DNA of 64,000 nt from Planctomycetota bacterium (GTDB taxonomy: Bacteria; Planctomycetota; UBA11346). The stretch spans positions 258,815-322,814 of the forward strand of contig BJHQ01000002.1 in assembly GCA_014193115.1 (NCBI GenBank). Reading direction: 5' to 3'. A program made the position numbers and the translations under genes. Below the pieces are notes generated by a model. The model searched no databases. It was not told the origin of the DNA and saw only the letters and a program-made list of their open reading frames with translations. Each line of letters starts with the position of its first letter. Position 1 is the first letter of the stretch. Shown piece by piece: positions 17,235 through 25,740 of this stretch.

Positions 17235-18488
17235 TCACGCCTGGCTGGCCTCCGGCGCTCCCCTCTTTTCCAAGGTCGCGATGAATTGCTCCAGCTGGGA
17301 TGACACCGTGGTTTCATCGAAAGCCCGGGCGTCGACCATGTCAGCGGCGATCTGGACCGCCGGGATGCCGGCGGCGGCGTAGCCCGGCATCCGTCGTTTC
17401 ACGTAGGAATTCCAGATGCCGCAGCTGCGGTTCCAGTGGGCGACGATGCCATCGGCGTGGTAGTCGCGGACCAGTCCCAGCGTCCAATCGAGCACCCACT
17501 GGCCGCTACGGTTCATCGTGTTCCAGGCATAGCGCTCGACCAGGCTGTCGAGGGGCCGTGACTCGTCGAACTCGAACCACCAGGAATGGGTGTAGGTGCT
17601 GGCGACGAAGGCGACGCCGCGCTCAGCGGCGAACTTGGCCAGCCAGTTCTTGCGCGGCCAGATCGGGATCGCGTCCCACACCAGACGCAGCCGCTCGCCG
17701 GGTACGGCGGCATGGCCGCTGGCGACCCGTTCTTCCAATTCAGCCAGCAGTTTCCGGTAAAATTCAGTCGCTGTCGGTGTGCCCCGGGCGATCACGATCG
17801 GCGCCATGGCGGTGAAGGCGTCAAGATTCGTCCACGGCGCCGGTCGCTGCCGGGCCAGCTCCAGACAGCGCTGCCACAGCCGATTGGCGGCGTTGCTTTC
17901 GCGGACCACCGCCGCCAACCGGGCCTCATCGAAACGGGTTCCGAACCGCTGGGCGATGGCGTCGATATGTTCCAGCAGTTGGCGTTTGAATCCGGCCAGC
18001 TCCTCTGGCGTGTGGCGTTCGCTGCGCAGCGGCGGTGCCTTCAACACGAAATGCGGCACGTCGCGACCACGGCTGCGTTCGATCCGCTGCACGTCGTCGC
18101 CCCACCGGGCCACCACAGCGCATTGGCTGTCGCAGGCATAAAACAGATCCGCCGGCGGCAGGCTGCCAATGGGCGAGGCGACCCCGGCGGACAGCACCCC
18201 GAGATCGGCCAAGGCATAGGCGCACAACCTGGGCGCAGCGAATCCGGCGGACTCGGCGGCGGCAATCGCCGGTCGCGCATAAGGCTGATCAGGATCACGG
18301 GTTTCCGACAATGCCCCGAGCATCGCCGCGTGATTTTCAGGATAGACCGGGACAATGCTGAGAGCGACCAGGACTTCAGCAGGAGCGAACGCCGAGCACC
18401 ACGCCACCGGCTGCCCGCTGGAGCGGACCTGCCGGTACCATGCGAAGATATCGAAGGCGGTGCGGAGCCGGGCCGGTACTGCGGTCAT
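17235..18488 (-). CDS. 2-hydroxyacyl-CoA dehydratase D-component family protein
   Basis: Resembles the HgdB/FldC/BcrC-type subunits that hold a [4Fe-4S] cluster for radical dehydration of 2-hydroxyacyl-CoAs or reduction of aromatic CoA esters. 417 residues from ATG 18488 (MTAVPARLRTAFDIFAWYRQ), chosen because the family begins there; a TTG at 18545 would overlap the upstream gene. Family-like blocks with candidate cluster cysteines are PVAWCSAFAPAEVLVALSIVP, ADLFYACDSQCAVVARWGDD and HWNRSCGIWNSYVKRRMPG. The partner subunit and the ATP-dependent activator (HgdC/FldI) are not in the window, so it may be a solitary homologue with another reductive role. The last codons lie against the repeat cluster. 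Confidence 0.75.
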   Translation of the reverse strand: MTAVPARLRTAFDIFAWYRQVRSSGQPVAWCSAFAPAEVLVALSIVPVYPENHAAMLGALSETRDPDQPYARPAIAAAESAGFAAPRLCAYALADLGVLSAGVASPIGSLPPADLFYACDSQCAVVARWGDDVQRIERSRGRDVPHFVLKAPPLRSERHTPEELAGFKRQLLEHIDAIAQRFGTRFDEARLAAVVRESNAANRLWQRCLELARQRPAPWTNLDAFTAMAPIVIARGTPTATEFYRKLLAELEERVASGHAAVPGERLRLVWDAIPIWPRKNWLAKFAAERGVAFVASTYTHSWWFEFDESRPLDSLVERYAWNTMNRSGQWVLDWTLGLVRDYHADGIVAHWNRSCGIWNSYVKRRMPGYAAAGIPAVQIAADMVDARAFDETTVSSQLEQFIATLEKRGAPEASQA

Positions 18489-18541
18489 CAATGGAGTGTC
18501 CGGGTTGGCAGAGCGGCGCTCAAGCCAGCAGTCGGTGGCGT

Positions 18542-18997
18542 TCAACCCGCAGGGCGGTCCTTAGCATTCTCCAGGCATTCGACATCTGCCAAATCCTTGT
18601 GCCGTCCAATCGCCCTTTTGTTCTTGATGAAATCCTCCTTGGCTATGACTCGCACCTTCAAGCCGTCGATTTCGGCTTCTACACGACGGGTCGTAGCGAA
18701 TTCGATACCATCGATCTCATTGAGGATATCGATCCGGCACGGCGCGACGCCGACCTGGAAGTAATTCCCCTTGGTTGCGAAATAGGCGTCGTCCAGAGAA
18801 GCCACGGGGGCACCGAACTCGACCAGGGCCTTGCAGATTCTTCGCGAATTGAGGAGGTCGCTGGCGACAAACAGATCGATATCGCCGGTCGCTCGTGGGA
18901 AACCATGATAGGCCAGTGCGTAAGCCCCAATAATCATGAAATCAACGTGGTTTTTTATAAGCAACGACAACATGTCTCTGTAATCGGGGTTCAACAT
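18542..18997 (-). CDS. Nucleotidyltransferase-fold protein (MNT/AbiEii-like)
   Basis: 151 residues. The polymerase-beta-type nucleotidyltransferase core is visible in FMIIGAYALAYHGFPRATGDIDLFV: a glycine motif, then the metal-binding D-x-D in GDIDLFV. A later acidic strand is in CRIDILNEIDGIEF. Such small proteins occur as antitoxin-like or effector partners (MNT/HEPN, AbiEii) and also as stand-alone enzymes. No HEPN or AbiEi partner is adjacent. GC content is lower than in the surrounding genes, consistent with recent acquisition. The 170 bp upstream (18998-19167) shows no gene. Confidence 0.75.
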   Translation of the reverse strand: MLNPDYRDMLSLLIKNHVDFMIIGAYALAYHGFPRATGDIDLFVASDLLNSRRICKALVEFGAPVASLDDAYFATKGNYFQVGVAPCRIDILNEIDGIEFATTRRVEAEIDGLKVRVIAKEDFIKNKRAIGRHKDLADVECLENAKDRPAG

Positions 18998-19167
18998 GCC
19001 GCGTTCCTGAGAAGCTGTAGGCTGACAGGGTCAATGCCCAGATGCAGGCCAGCCCGTCGGCGACCTGGGTGGTCGATTTCCGGGGGGATTTCCCCAAGTG
19101 GATGACGGACTTGTCCATGGAGCAGAGTCTGCGGGCGAGGCCGCCAAGACAAGTTGCGGCGGATGGA

Positions 19168-21447
19168 TCAGACCACCAGCCGGTAGCGGCCTGGAGCCAA
19201 GGTGCGGTCGTCTGCCAGAATCACCGGCACTGGCGTATCGAGCTCGATCGCCAGGTGTTTTCCTTGGCGCTCGACGTTGAGCACCACCGGACCTCGTGGC
19301 GTGGGCAGGATGCCGGCGATCTGGTCCAGGCCGGTGAGATCCGGTCGTAGCCGCAATCGGCCCAACCCAGCGACGGTCGGATCGGGGCTGAGACCCAGAG
19401 ATCCCTGGATCAGGCTGAGCACCCAGGCCGAGGACCAGGCGTGGCAATCGCTACGCGGCGTGGCGTTGTCGGTTTCGGGCCAGGTGTTCAGACCGGTTCC
19501 GGCCAGGCAGTTCCGCCACCGCGGCAATGCCGCCACCAGGGCGCCGGAGACCCCAGCGAGACGTGCGGCGGTCAGCCGATAATGCTGGAAATAGAAGGTC
19601 CCGACCGGGATCAGGTCGCCGGCCTCGGTGCGCCGCAGGTGGTCGGCGGCGATGGCTCGCGGCACCAGTTCCTCGATCACCGCAAGATACTGGGTGTGTC
19701 GGCTGAACGCGGTTTTTGCTGGAGTTTCCGCGAGCAGTTCGCGTTGCGGGCACCAGCAGTGGCGGCGGACCGCGGCGAGCAGCGCCTCCCGATCCGCCCG
19801 CCACCGTGGCGCAAGTTCCGGCAGGCCAGCGAAGTCCTCTAACGCGGCCAGGCAGCGCAGACCTTCGGCGAGCAGCAAGCAAAGATGCGACGATCCGCCA
19901 TCCGCGTCCTGAAGGGCATTGCCCTGGTGGAAGCCTGGCGACCAATCGACGAAGGGAGCGAACGGAATGCGACCGAGCAGCCCGTCAGGGCGCAGCCGGC
20001 GTTGGAACCAGGCCACCACGGCCCGGGCCATGGGCAGGTATCCGCGGATGAAGCCGGCATCGCCCCGCCAGATCCGAAAATCGTCGAGCATGCCCACGGT
20101 ATGCAGGGCATACGTGGGAATATGCTGGATTTTTTCAGATGGCCAGCGGCACGGAACCAGGCCGTCGAAGCGGGCCGAGCCTGCGAAATCGTCGATCGCC
20201 TTGCGTGCCAGGCGGTCGTCGCCGAAGCGGGCATAGTGGTACAGAGCCTGCAACCGCGAATCGCCAGGGAATTGGCACTGCTCGTAGTGCGGGCAATCGA
20301 AGAACACCTCCTGGGCGCACAGCCGGATGGTGCGGTCGCTGATCTCCAGCAGGCGGGTCAGATCGTGGGCTTCCGGGCCGTTGGCGGTCAGTTCCGACGC
20401 CTCACCGAGCGGAAACGCGGTGGCGGTCAGGTCGATGGAAGCGATGGTCAGTGCCTCGTCGGCAGTACGGATTTCGATGGCCAAATAGCGGAAAGAGCGG
20501 AACCAGAGCAGCTCAAATCGCCCCGACCCTCCCTCCGGCCTAAGCTCGTCGCGATGCCCGTAGAAATGCTTGCCGGCCACCTCGTCACGATTGCCTTTCG
20601 TGCGCTGATCGAAGTAGGGCGCTTCGGCCCAGATCAGGCGGACCTTGGCGCCACGGCCGCCTGAAGTCTCGACGATCGGCCAGGCATTGGTCGGCTCGCC
20701 GACATCGAACACGACTCGGACCCGGCGGCCGGCGGGGATGGTCAAACTGCCGGTTTTCGACACCAGGCGATCGCCCCCCTCGCGCAAATCAGCCGGAGCC
20801 CTGGCGCAGCGGGCGAAGCGGATCGGGGTTTCGGCCATGGCCGGGATCGGCTCAGGACGCAGCCGGCAGCCGAGGGGCAGGTTGCCCCAGCCATCGGCAG
20901 CCTCGGCTGCGATGACCCGGGCAGCGACCCAAGGTTCCGGATCGGTTGGACCGATCCGTTCACCGCAACCCACGACGTAATACGGCTGTTTTCCGCCCCA
21001 GGCATGGCGGCGGACGGCGCGGCGCGAGCGATCGCGCCGGCACTGCCAGGCCGGCGACGTCGCCAGCTCGGCCAGCCCAGGACCATCAGGAACGACCAGC
21101 AGAAACGCGGCTGGCCCCATCTGGGTCATGCCGGCGTCCGATCCTCGGTGATCGACCCGGACGGTGACGACGTGATCACCAGCTGGCAGGTCGAGGTCGA
21201 TCCGCACCGCTCCCCAGCGATCCGGATCGCTTCGTGCCGGGCCGCGGGCGATCAGGCGACCGTCGACCCAGATGGTGAAGCGCTGGCTGGCGCTGATCCA
21301 CACGCCGGATGTCACTGCGCTCGGCAGGGACGTGATCCGTTGGAAATCGACTACGGTCCAACCCGTCCGCCTGGCCACCGGATGCCAGATCGCGGGATGG
21401 TGGAGGACCAGGTGGGACCATGGGAACTCGGGCAGCATGGATCCCAT
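19168..21447 (-). CDS. GH78-like alpha-L-rhamnosidase family protein
   Basis: 759 residues. N-terminal beta domains with a carbohydrate-binding-like fold (SASQRFTIWVDGRLIARGPARSDP) precede an (alpha/alpha)6 barrel. Family blocks are AQEVFFDCPHYEQCQFPGDSRLQALYHYARFGD, matching the DCPQRDERxGWxGD region of GH78 but with EQCQFPGDSR, and TWPETDNATPRSDCHAWSSA. The altered active-site loop suggests a different specificity from the rhamnosidase at 9641-12331. No signal peptide is visible. It is divergent from the SpoIID gene. Start ATG 21447; ATG 21438 is also possible. Confidence 0.8.
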   Translation of the reverse strand: MGSMLPEFPWSHLVLHHPAIWHPVARRTGWTVVDFQRITSLPSAVTSGVWISASQRFTIWVDGRLIARGPARSDPDRWGAVRIDLDLPAGDHVVTVRVDHRGSDAGMTQMGPAAFLLVVPDGPGLAELATSPAWQCRRDRSRRAVRRHAWGGKQPYYVVGCGERIGPTDPEPWVAARVIAAEAADGWGNLPLGCRLRPEPIPAMAETPIRFARCARAPADLREGGDRLVSKTGSLTIPAGRRVRVVFDVGEPTNAWPIVETSGGRGAKVRLIWAEAPYFDQRTKGNRDEVAGKHFYGHRDELRPEGGSGRFELLWFRSFRYLAIEIRTADEALTIASIDLTATAFPLGEASELTANGPEAHDLTRLLEISDRTIRLCAQEVFFDCPHYEQCQFPGDSRLQALYHYARFGDDRLARKAIDDFAGSARFDGLVPCRWPSEKIQHIPTYALHTVGMLDDFRIWRGDAGFIRGYLPMARAVVAWFQRRLRPDGLLGRIPFAPFVDWSPGFHQGNALQDADGGSSHLCLLLAEGLRCLAALEDFAGLPELAPRWRADREALLAAVRRHCWCPQRELLAETPAKTAFSRHTQYLAVIEELVPRAIAADHLRRTEAGDLIPVGTFYFQHYRLTAARLAGVSGALVAALPRWRNCLAGTGLNTWPETDNATPRSDCHAWSSAWVLSLIQGSLGLSPDPTVAGLGRLRLRPDLTGLDQIAGILPTPRGPVVLNVERQGKHLAIELDTPVPVILADDRTLAPGRYRLVV

Positions 21448-21626
21448 GCTGGGCTGGGTTCGTCATGCGCCAGCTCGGCAGGTCCGAGAGCGACGTGTGC
21501 CGGCGCGGCCTGAGGCGTGCAGATTTGGTGATCACGTCAACCAGCCGAGCGGGCGCTCGTCGCCCCCAGGAGGACCTCTGCGACGCCGACCCTTGGCCCG
21601 GGGCCAGCCGCTCCACCATCCCGGCC

Positions 21627-23099
21627 ATGCCCGGATCCCTCGGCCTCAAGCTGCTCCAGGCAGTCGTGCTCCTTGGCGTGATGGCGTGGACAGTGATCGC
21701 CGTGGCCGACGGCATCCGCCAGCAGCAGCAGCACGCCGCCTTCCCCACAGCCAGCAAAGGCGTCGATCCGGGCGTGCGGGTGCTGATCGTGAACCGCGAT
21801 CCGCCCTTGGCCCAGACCAGTTTCGCCGACGTGGTGCTGTTCGCCGCCCAGCCGGTCGAAGTGCTGACGCCCGATGAACCCACCCCAGACCGCCGCCTGA
21901 CGTTGCGCGCTGGCGCCAGATTGCGCGCCCTGCCCGACCTGGTTGACGGCCTGATCCTGAACGCTCCGGAATGGGGCCGCGACGTGCGTTGGCCGGTGAC
22001 CCGGGTGTGGATCCGCCCGCTGCTCGCTACCGGCCAGACGGTGCCTGCCGGCCCGCCGATGCGCGGCGTTCCGCTGTCCGATCCGCGGCGAGGCGAGGCG
22101 GCCGACGCCGGTCCGGTGGTGACGTTGTTCCAGCGCAACGATCCCAGGTCGTATCGCGGAACCATCGAGATCCGCCTGAACGACGCGCGCTCGGTGCTGG
22201 TCATCAACCACCTGCCGATCGAAGCCTATGCCGAAGGGGTCACGGCCTGCGAGATGGCTCCGTCGTGGCCGCTTGAGGCCTTGAAGGCCCAGGCGGTGAT
22301 CAGCCGTTCGGTGGCCCGGGCGAAGGTCGCCGAGGCCGCGCGGACGCCGAACCAGCCCTATGACCTGATGGATGGCCTGTACGATCAGGATTACCGCGGG
22401 GCCGGGCGCCACGGTCTGCTGGTCTCGCGGGCGGTGGCCGAAACCCGCGGGGTCGTGACCGTGGTCAAGGGCGGCAGCCTGTTCCAGCCGCTGTTCTGCG
22501 CCGCTTCCGGTGGCTGGACCGCGTCGAGCGATGCGGTCCAGCCCGGACAGAAAGACATCAGCGGAGCGGTCCTGCTGGCAGCGACGGTGATGCGTCCGAG
22601 CCGCGATCCGGCCAGCGAAGCCGGGGCCCGGGCCCTGGGCGATCTGTCCACCCACCACCGCAGCGAAGTGCAGATCAAAGCCGAGACCATCCGCCGCGGC
22701 CTGGCCCGCCTGCTGCGCCCACGCGGCATCGAAATCGGCTGGATCCGCGATATCCGGGTGGTCGAACGCGAACGGTCGTCCGGCCGCGCTCTACGGGTTC
22801 GGATCAATCAATTGCCCGGAGATCCGATCGAGCTGTCGGCCAACGAATTCCGCTTGGCGATCACCGATGAGCGTGGCCGGATCCCGATCCGCTCGACCTT
22901 GTGGAGCGAAGACTCGCCGAAGCGCATTCCCGACAGCCAGGGCCGCAACGACTTCGCGTTCACCTGCTTCGGCCTGGGCCATGGCGCCGGCCTCAGCCAG
23001 GTCAGCGCCTGGTGGCTCGCCCGCGAAGGGAAGACGGCACGGGATATCCTTGAACGTTTTTATGGTGGAGAACAGTTGCGGCTGGTGCCGGCGTGGTGA
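21627..23099 (+). CDS. SpoIID/LytB domain protein
   Basis: 490 residues from ATG 21627, giving a signal anchor (LGLKLLQAVVLLGVMAWTVIAVA). The SpoIID/LytB domain, typical of lytic transglycosylases that act on denuded peptidoglycan glycan strands, runs from YRGTIEIRLNDARSVLVINH through GVTACEMAPSWPLEALKAQAV to GLGHGAGLSQVSAWWLAREG. The glutamate in the TACEMAPSWP segment matches the catalytic position. Outside sporulating Firmicutes such proteins act in cell-wall remodelling. It overlaps tgt by GTGA and so heads a four-gene run (SpoIID, tgt, phyH-like, rnhA). Confidence 0.85.
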   Translation: MPGSLGLKLLQAVVLLGVMAWTVIAVADGIRQQQQHAAFPTASKGVDPGVRVLIVNRDPPLAQTSFADVVLFAAQPVEVLTPDEPTPDRRLTLRAGARLRALPDLVDGLILNAPEWGRDVRWPVTRVWIRPLLATGQTVPAGPPMRGVPLSDPRRGEAADAGPVVTLFQRNDPRSYRGTIEIRLNDARSVLVINHLPIEAYAEGVTACEMAPSWPLEALKAQAVISRSVARAKVAEAARTPNQPYDLMDGLYDQDYRGAGRHGLLVSRAVAETRGVVTVVKGGSLFQPLFCAASGGWTASSDAVQPGQKDISGAVLLAATVMRPSRDPASEAGARALGDLSTHHRSEVQIKAETIRRGLARLLRPRGIEIGWIRDIRVVERERSSGRALRVRINQLPGDPIELSANEFRLAITDERGRIPIRSTLWSEDSPKRIPDSQGRNDFAFTCFGLGHGAGLSQVSAWWLAREGKTARDILERFYGGEQLRLVPAW

Positions 23100-24256
23100 G
23101 CGGAACACCGCCGGTGCGGTTTTCGCTGATCGCCAGTGACGGTCTGGCCCGGGCCGGGCTGCTGACCACGCCCCATGGCTCGGTGCCGACGCCGGCGTTC
23201 ATGGCGGTGGCGACCCTCGGCGGCCTGAAAGGCGTGACCGTGCAGCAGGCCGAGGAGATCGGCCAAGGCATCGTCCTCGGCAACACCTATCACCTCGCCC
23301 TGCGGCCTGGGGCCGAGCGGGTGCGCAGGCTCGGGGGTCTCCATCGGTTCACCGGCTGGCGCGGGCCGATGCTCACCGACTCTGGCGGATACCAGGTGTT
23401 CTCCCTGGCCAGGAACCGGACCATCAGCGATGCAGGCGTGCGCTTCCGCAACCATCTCGATGGCGGCGAACTGATGCTGACGCCCGAGGAATCCCTGCGC
23501 ATCCAGCGCTTGCTCGGCGCCGACATCGTCATGGCCTTCGACGAATGCCCGCCCCATGACGCTGATCGCGCAGCGGTCGAAGCCTGCAACCGCCGCACCG
23601 CCGCTTGGCTCGAACGCAGCATCGCCGCCTGGCGTGCGCCCGGCGGAATCGGCGGAGCCGCCGAACAAGCCTTGTATCCGATCGTCCAAGGCGGCCTGCA
23701 CCGCGATCTGCGCGAGGCCAGCCTGGCCGATGCCATGCGCCATGACCTGCCCGGCATCGCCCTCGGCGGCCTGGCGGTTGGTGAAAGTTTCGCTGAGCGG
23801 ATCCAGGTGCTGGATTGGATGGCACCGGTCCTGCCCGCCGATCGGCCGCGTTACCTGATGGGCGTCGGCACGCCCCTCGACCTGGTCGAGGCAGTCGCCC
23901 GCGGCATCGATCAGTTCGACTGCGTGCTGCCGACGCGCATGGGACGCCACGGCATCGCCTATACCGATAACGGCCCGATGCGCCTGAAACGGGCGGAATA
24001 TGCAGAAGATGCTGCGCCAATCGACGCCACCCCGAGCGCCGCGTCACGGCTGTCGCGGGGTTACCTCCACCACCTGCTCAAGGCCGGCGAGCATCTCGGC
24101 GGACAATTGCTGTCGCTACATAATCTGGGGTATTACCGGCGGCTGATGGCGAGGATGCGCTGCGCCATCCGATCGGGACGATTCAGTGTTTTCGCTGAGC
24201 AATTCCGCTCCGGCTACCGCAACGACAGTCCTGAGGAGATGGCCGGCGATGGCTGA
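23096..24256 (+). CDS. tgt: Queuine tRNA-ribosyltransferase, zinc cysteines absent
   Basis: Exchanges G34 of GUN-anticodon tRNAs for the queuosine precursor preQ1. 386 residues, start GTG 23096 (or 23093) overlapping the SpoIID stop. Catalytic features are intact: LTDSGGYQVFSL with the general-base aspartate, MAFDECPPHD, GGLAVGE, and the nucleophile aspartate in FDCVLPTRMGRHG. The zinc site is not: where the family has C-x-C-x2-C just before SRAYLHHL, this protein has PIDATPSAASRLSRGYLHHL, two residues shorter and with no cysteine. The histidine ligand remains in SLHNLGYY. The fold may be stabilised without metal, or activity may be altered. No queA or preQ1 synthesis genes are in the window. 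Confidence 0.9.
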   Translation: MSGTPPVRFSLIASDGLARAGLLTTPHGSVPTPAFMAVATLGGLKGVTVQQAEEIGQGIVLGNTYHLALRPGAERVRRLGGLHRFTGWRGPMLTDSGGYQVFSLARNRTISDAGVRFRNHLDGGELMLTPEESLRIQRLLGADIVMAFDECPPHDADRAAVEACNRRTAAWLERSIAAWRAPGGIGGAAEQALYPIVQGGLHRDLREASLADAMRHDLPGIALGGLAVGESFAERIQVLDWMAPVLPADRPRYLMGVGTPLDLVEAVARGIDQFDCVLPTRMGRHGIAYTDNGPMRLKRAEYAEDAAPIDATPSAASRLSRGYLHHLLKAGEHLGGQLLSLHNLGYYRRLMARMRCAIRSGRFSVFAEQFRSGYRNDSPEEMAGDG

Positions 24257-25049
24257 GTTCGCCAGCGATGGGTACGTGATGATGAAGGACTTCGCGGGCA
24301 GCGCCTTGCGCCAGCTCGACCCACCTGGGAGCGCACGCCTCAGCCTGCCGAAGGACGGCCACGGCAGGCTGAAGTCTGCGCTCCCAGGCGACCCGGCCGA
24401 GCCGGTGGCCGTCTCTTCTAACCATCACCGCACCGGCGCGGCTGCGACCCACGCGGGCCGCGATGCACTCGCCTGGCCGTGGGTTCGGTGGTTCCTTTCC
24501 GACGGACGGCTGCACGCCGCCATTGCGGACCTGATCGGACCAGCCGTGGCCATTGCCGGTCGTTGGTTCGACAAGGTGCCTGGCGCCAACTGGCAGGTAC
24601 CGTGGCACCGCGACCTGCTGGTGCCGGTGGCCCAGCGGATCGATGCTCCGGGCTGGACCGGGTGGTGCGAAAAGGACGGTATTGCCCATGCGCGGCCGCC
24701 CAACGCGATCGGCCGAGCGCGCTGCACCGCACGTCTGCATCTCGATCCGGTGGATGCCGACGGCGGCGCCTTGCGGATCCGCCCCGGCAGCCACCACGAT
24801 CCGGACCGCATGCAGCCAGCGGCCGAAGTCGTCCTGCCGGCAGCCGTTGGAGATCTCCTGCTGATCCATCCCTGGCTGCTCCACGCCTCGCGACCAGCGC
24901 GGACGCCGACCCGGCGACGGGTGCTGCATCTGGAGTTCTGCTCCATGGATCCGACGCCAGTATCGTGGCACGAGCCGGCACGCTCGACGGCCTTTGCCTG
25001 CGAAGTGGGCCTGAGACCGCCTCCAGAATGCTCACCATGCCCGATGTGA
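24249..25049 (+). CDS. Phytanoyl-CoA dioxygenase (PhyH) family protein carrying an in-frame palindromic repeat
   Basis: Fe(II)/2-oxoglutarate-dependent oxygenase family, 266 residues. The iron-binding HxD is in PWHRDLLVPV and the distal histidine in HPWLLHASRP. RLHLDPVDADGGALRIRPGSH is a strongly typical PhyH block. ATG 24249 overlaps the tgt stop by 8 bases. Residues 25-47 or so (PPGSARLSLPKDGHGRLKSA and beyond) are encoded by a 65-bp palindromic element of the GGGAGCGC repeat family, inserted between two family-like segments without breaking the frame. The substrate is unknown; PhyH enzymes hydroxylate diverse small molecules. Its end overlaps the RNase HI gene. Confidence 0.82.
   Translation: MAEFASDGYVMMKDFAGSALRQLDPPGSARLSLPKDGHGRLKSALPGDPAEPVAVSSNHHRTGAAATHAGRDALAWPWVRWFLSDGRLHAAIADLIGPAVAIAGRWFDKVPGANWQVPWHRDLLVPVAQRIDAPGWTGWCEKDGIAHARPPNAIGRARCTARLHLDPVDADGGALRIRPGSHHDPDRMQPAAEVVLPAAVGDLLLIHPWLLHASRPARTPTRRRVLHLEFCSMDPTPVSWHEPARSTAFACEVGLRPPPECSPCPM
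24324..24388. repeat. GGGAGCGC palindromic element inside the PhyH gene
   Basis: Two 27-bp arms (24324-24350 and 24362-24388) are inverted repeats matching at 24 of 27 positions, with an 11-bp spacer. The ends are CCTGGGAGCGCA and TGCGCTCCCAGG. It belongs to the same family as the intergenic copies at 17050-17227 and 25541-25740. Confidence 0.85.
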
Positions 25050-25528
25050 TCGCCTACACCGATGGCGGCTGCCGAGGGAACCCCGGTCCCGGCGGCTGGG
25101 GATTCATCCTGATCAATCCGGCGACCGGCAGGGCCTTGGAGCGCTGCGGTGGCGAGCTCGGCACCACCAACAACAAGATGGAGCTGATGGGCGCCATCGC
25201 TGCGCTGCGCGCCATGAAAAAGGACGGGCTGAGCGTGGTGCTGCATTCCGACAGCCAATACGTCATCAAGGCGATGTCGGAATGGATCACCGGCTGGAAA
25301 GCCCGTGGCTGGCGCAAGGCGGATAAAACACCGGTGCTCAATCAGGACTTATTGCAAGAGCTGGATCGGCTGGCGAGCCGCCAGAAGGTCCGCTGGCAAT
25401 GGGTGAAAGGCCATGCCGGCGATCCGGGTAACGAGGCAGCTGACGCCCTGACCAATCGGGCGATGGATGCGCTGCAAGCCGGCCAGGATCCTGCCTGGGA
25501 AGGCTGGCGGACCTGGCCGGAGGTTTAG
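25028..25528 (+). CDS. rnhA: Ribonuclease HI
   Basis: Degrades the RNA strand of RNA-DNA hybrids. 166 residues, with the family start IAYTDGGCRGNPGPGGWGF. The four acidic active-site residues are visible: D in YTDGG, E in NKMELMGAI, D in HSDSQYVI, and D in GNEAADALTNRA. The basic protrusion region TGWKARGWRKADKTPVLNQDL is as in E. coli RNase HI. Start ATG 25028 or 25037; both overlap the end of the PhyH gene by up to 22 bases, so the genes are probably co-transcribed. Confidence 0.94.
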   Translation: MLTMPDVIAYTDGGCRGNPGPGGWGFILINPATGRALERCGGELGTTNNKMELMGAIAALRAMKKDGLSVVLHSDSQYVIKAMSEWITGWKARGWRKADKTPVLNQDLLQELDRLASRQKVRWQWVKGHAGDPGNEAADALTNRAMDALQAGQDPAWEGWRTWPEV

Positions 25529-25540
25529 CGCACTGCTTGA

Positions 25541-25740
25541 AGCGCCTGCTTTAGCCTGCCAAGGACGTGCATTTCCTGGGAGCGCAGGCTTTAGCCTGCC
25601 AAGACCCTGGGAGCGCAGGCTTTAGCCTGCCAAGGATGACGTTCAGCAGGCTGAAGCCTGCGCTCCCAGGCTCAGCCGCTGCGCTCCCAGGCTCAGCCGC
25701 TGCGCTCCCGGCGCAGCCGCTGTGCTCCCAGCTCAGCCGC
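25541..25740. repeat. Cluster of GGGAGCGC repeats and 20-21-bp tandem units
   Basis: Fills the gap between rnhA and the coiled-coil gene. It contains a partial copy (25541-25560), direct copies at 25575-25603 and 25606-25635 (GGGAGCGCAGGCTTTAGCCT) and an inverted copy at 25644-25670. These are followed by about three and a half tandem units of GCTCAGCCGCTGCGCTCCCA from 25670 to 25740. The last unit supplies the TGA stop of the minus-strand gene ending at 25733. Confidence 0.85.
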
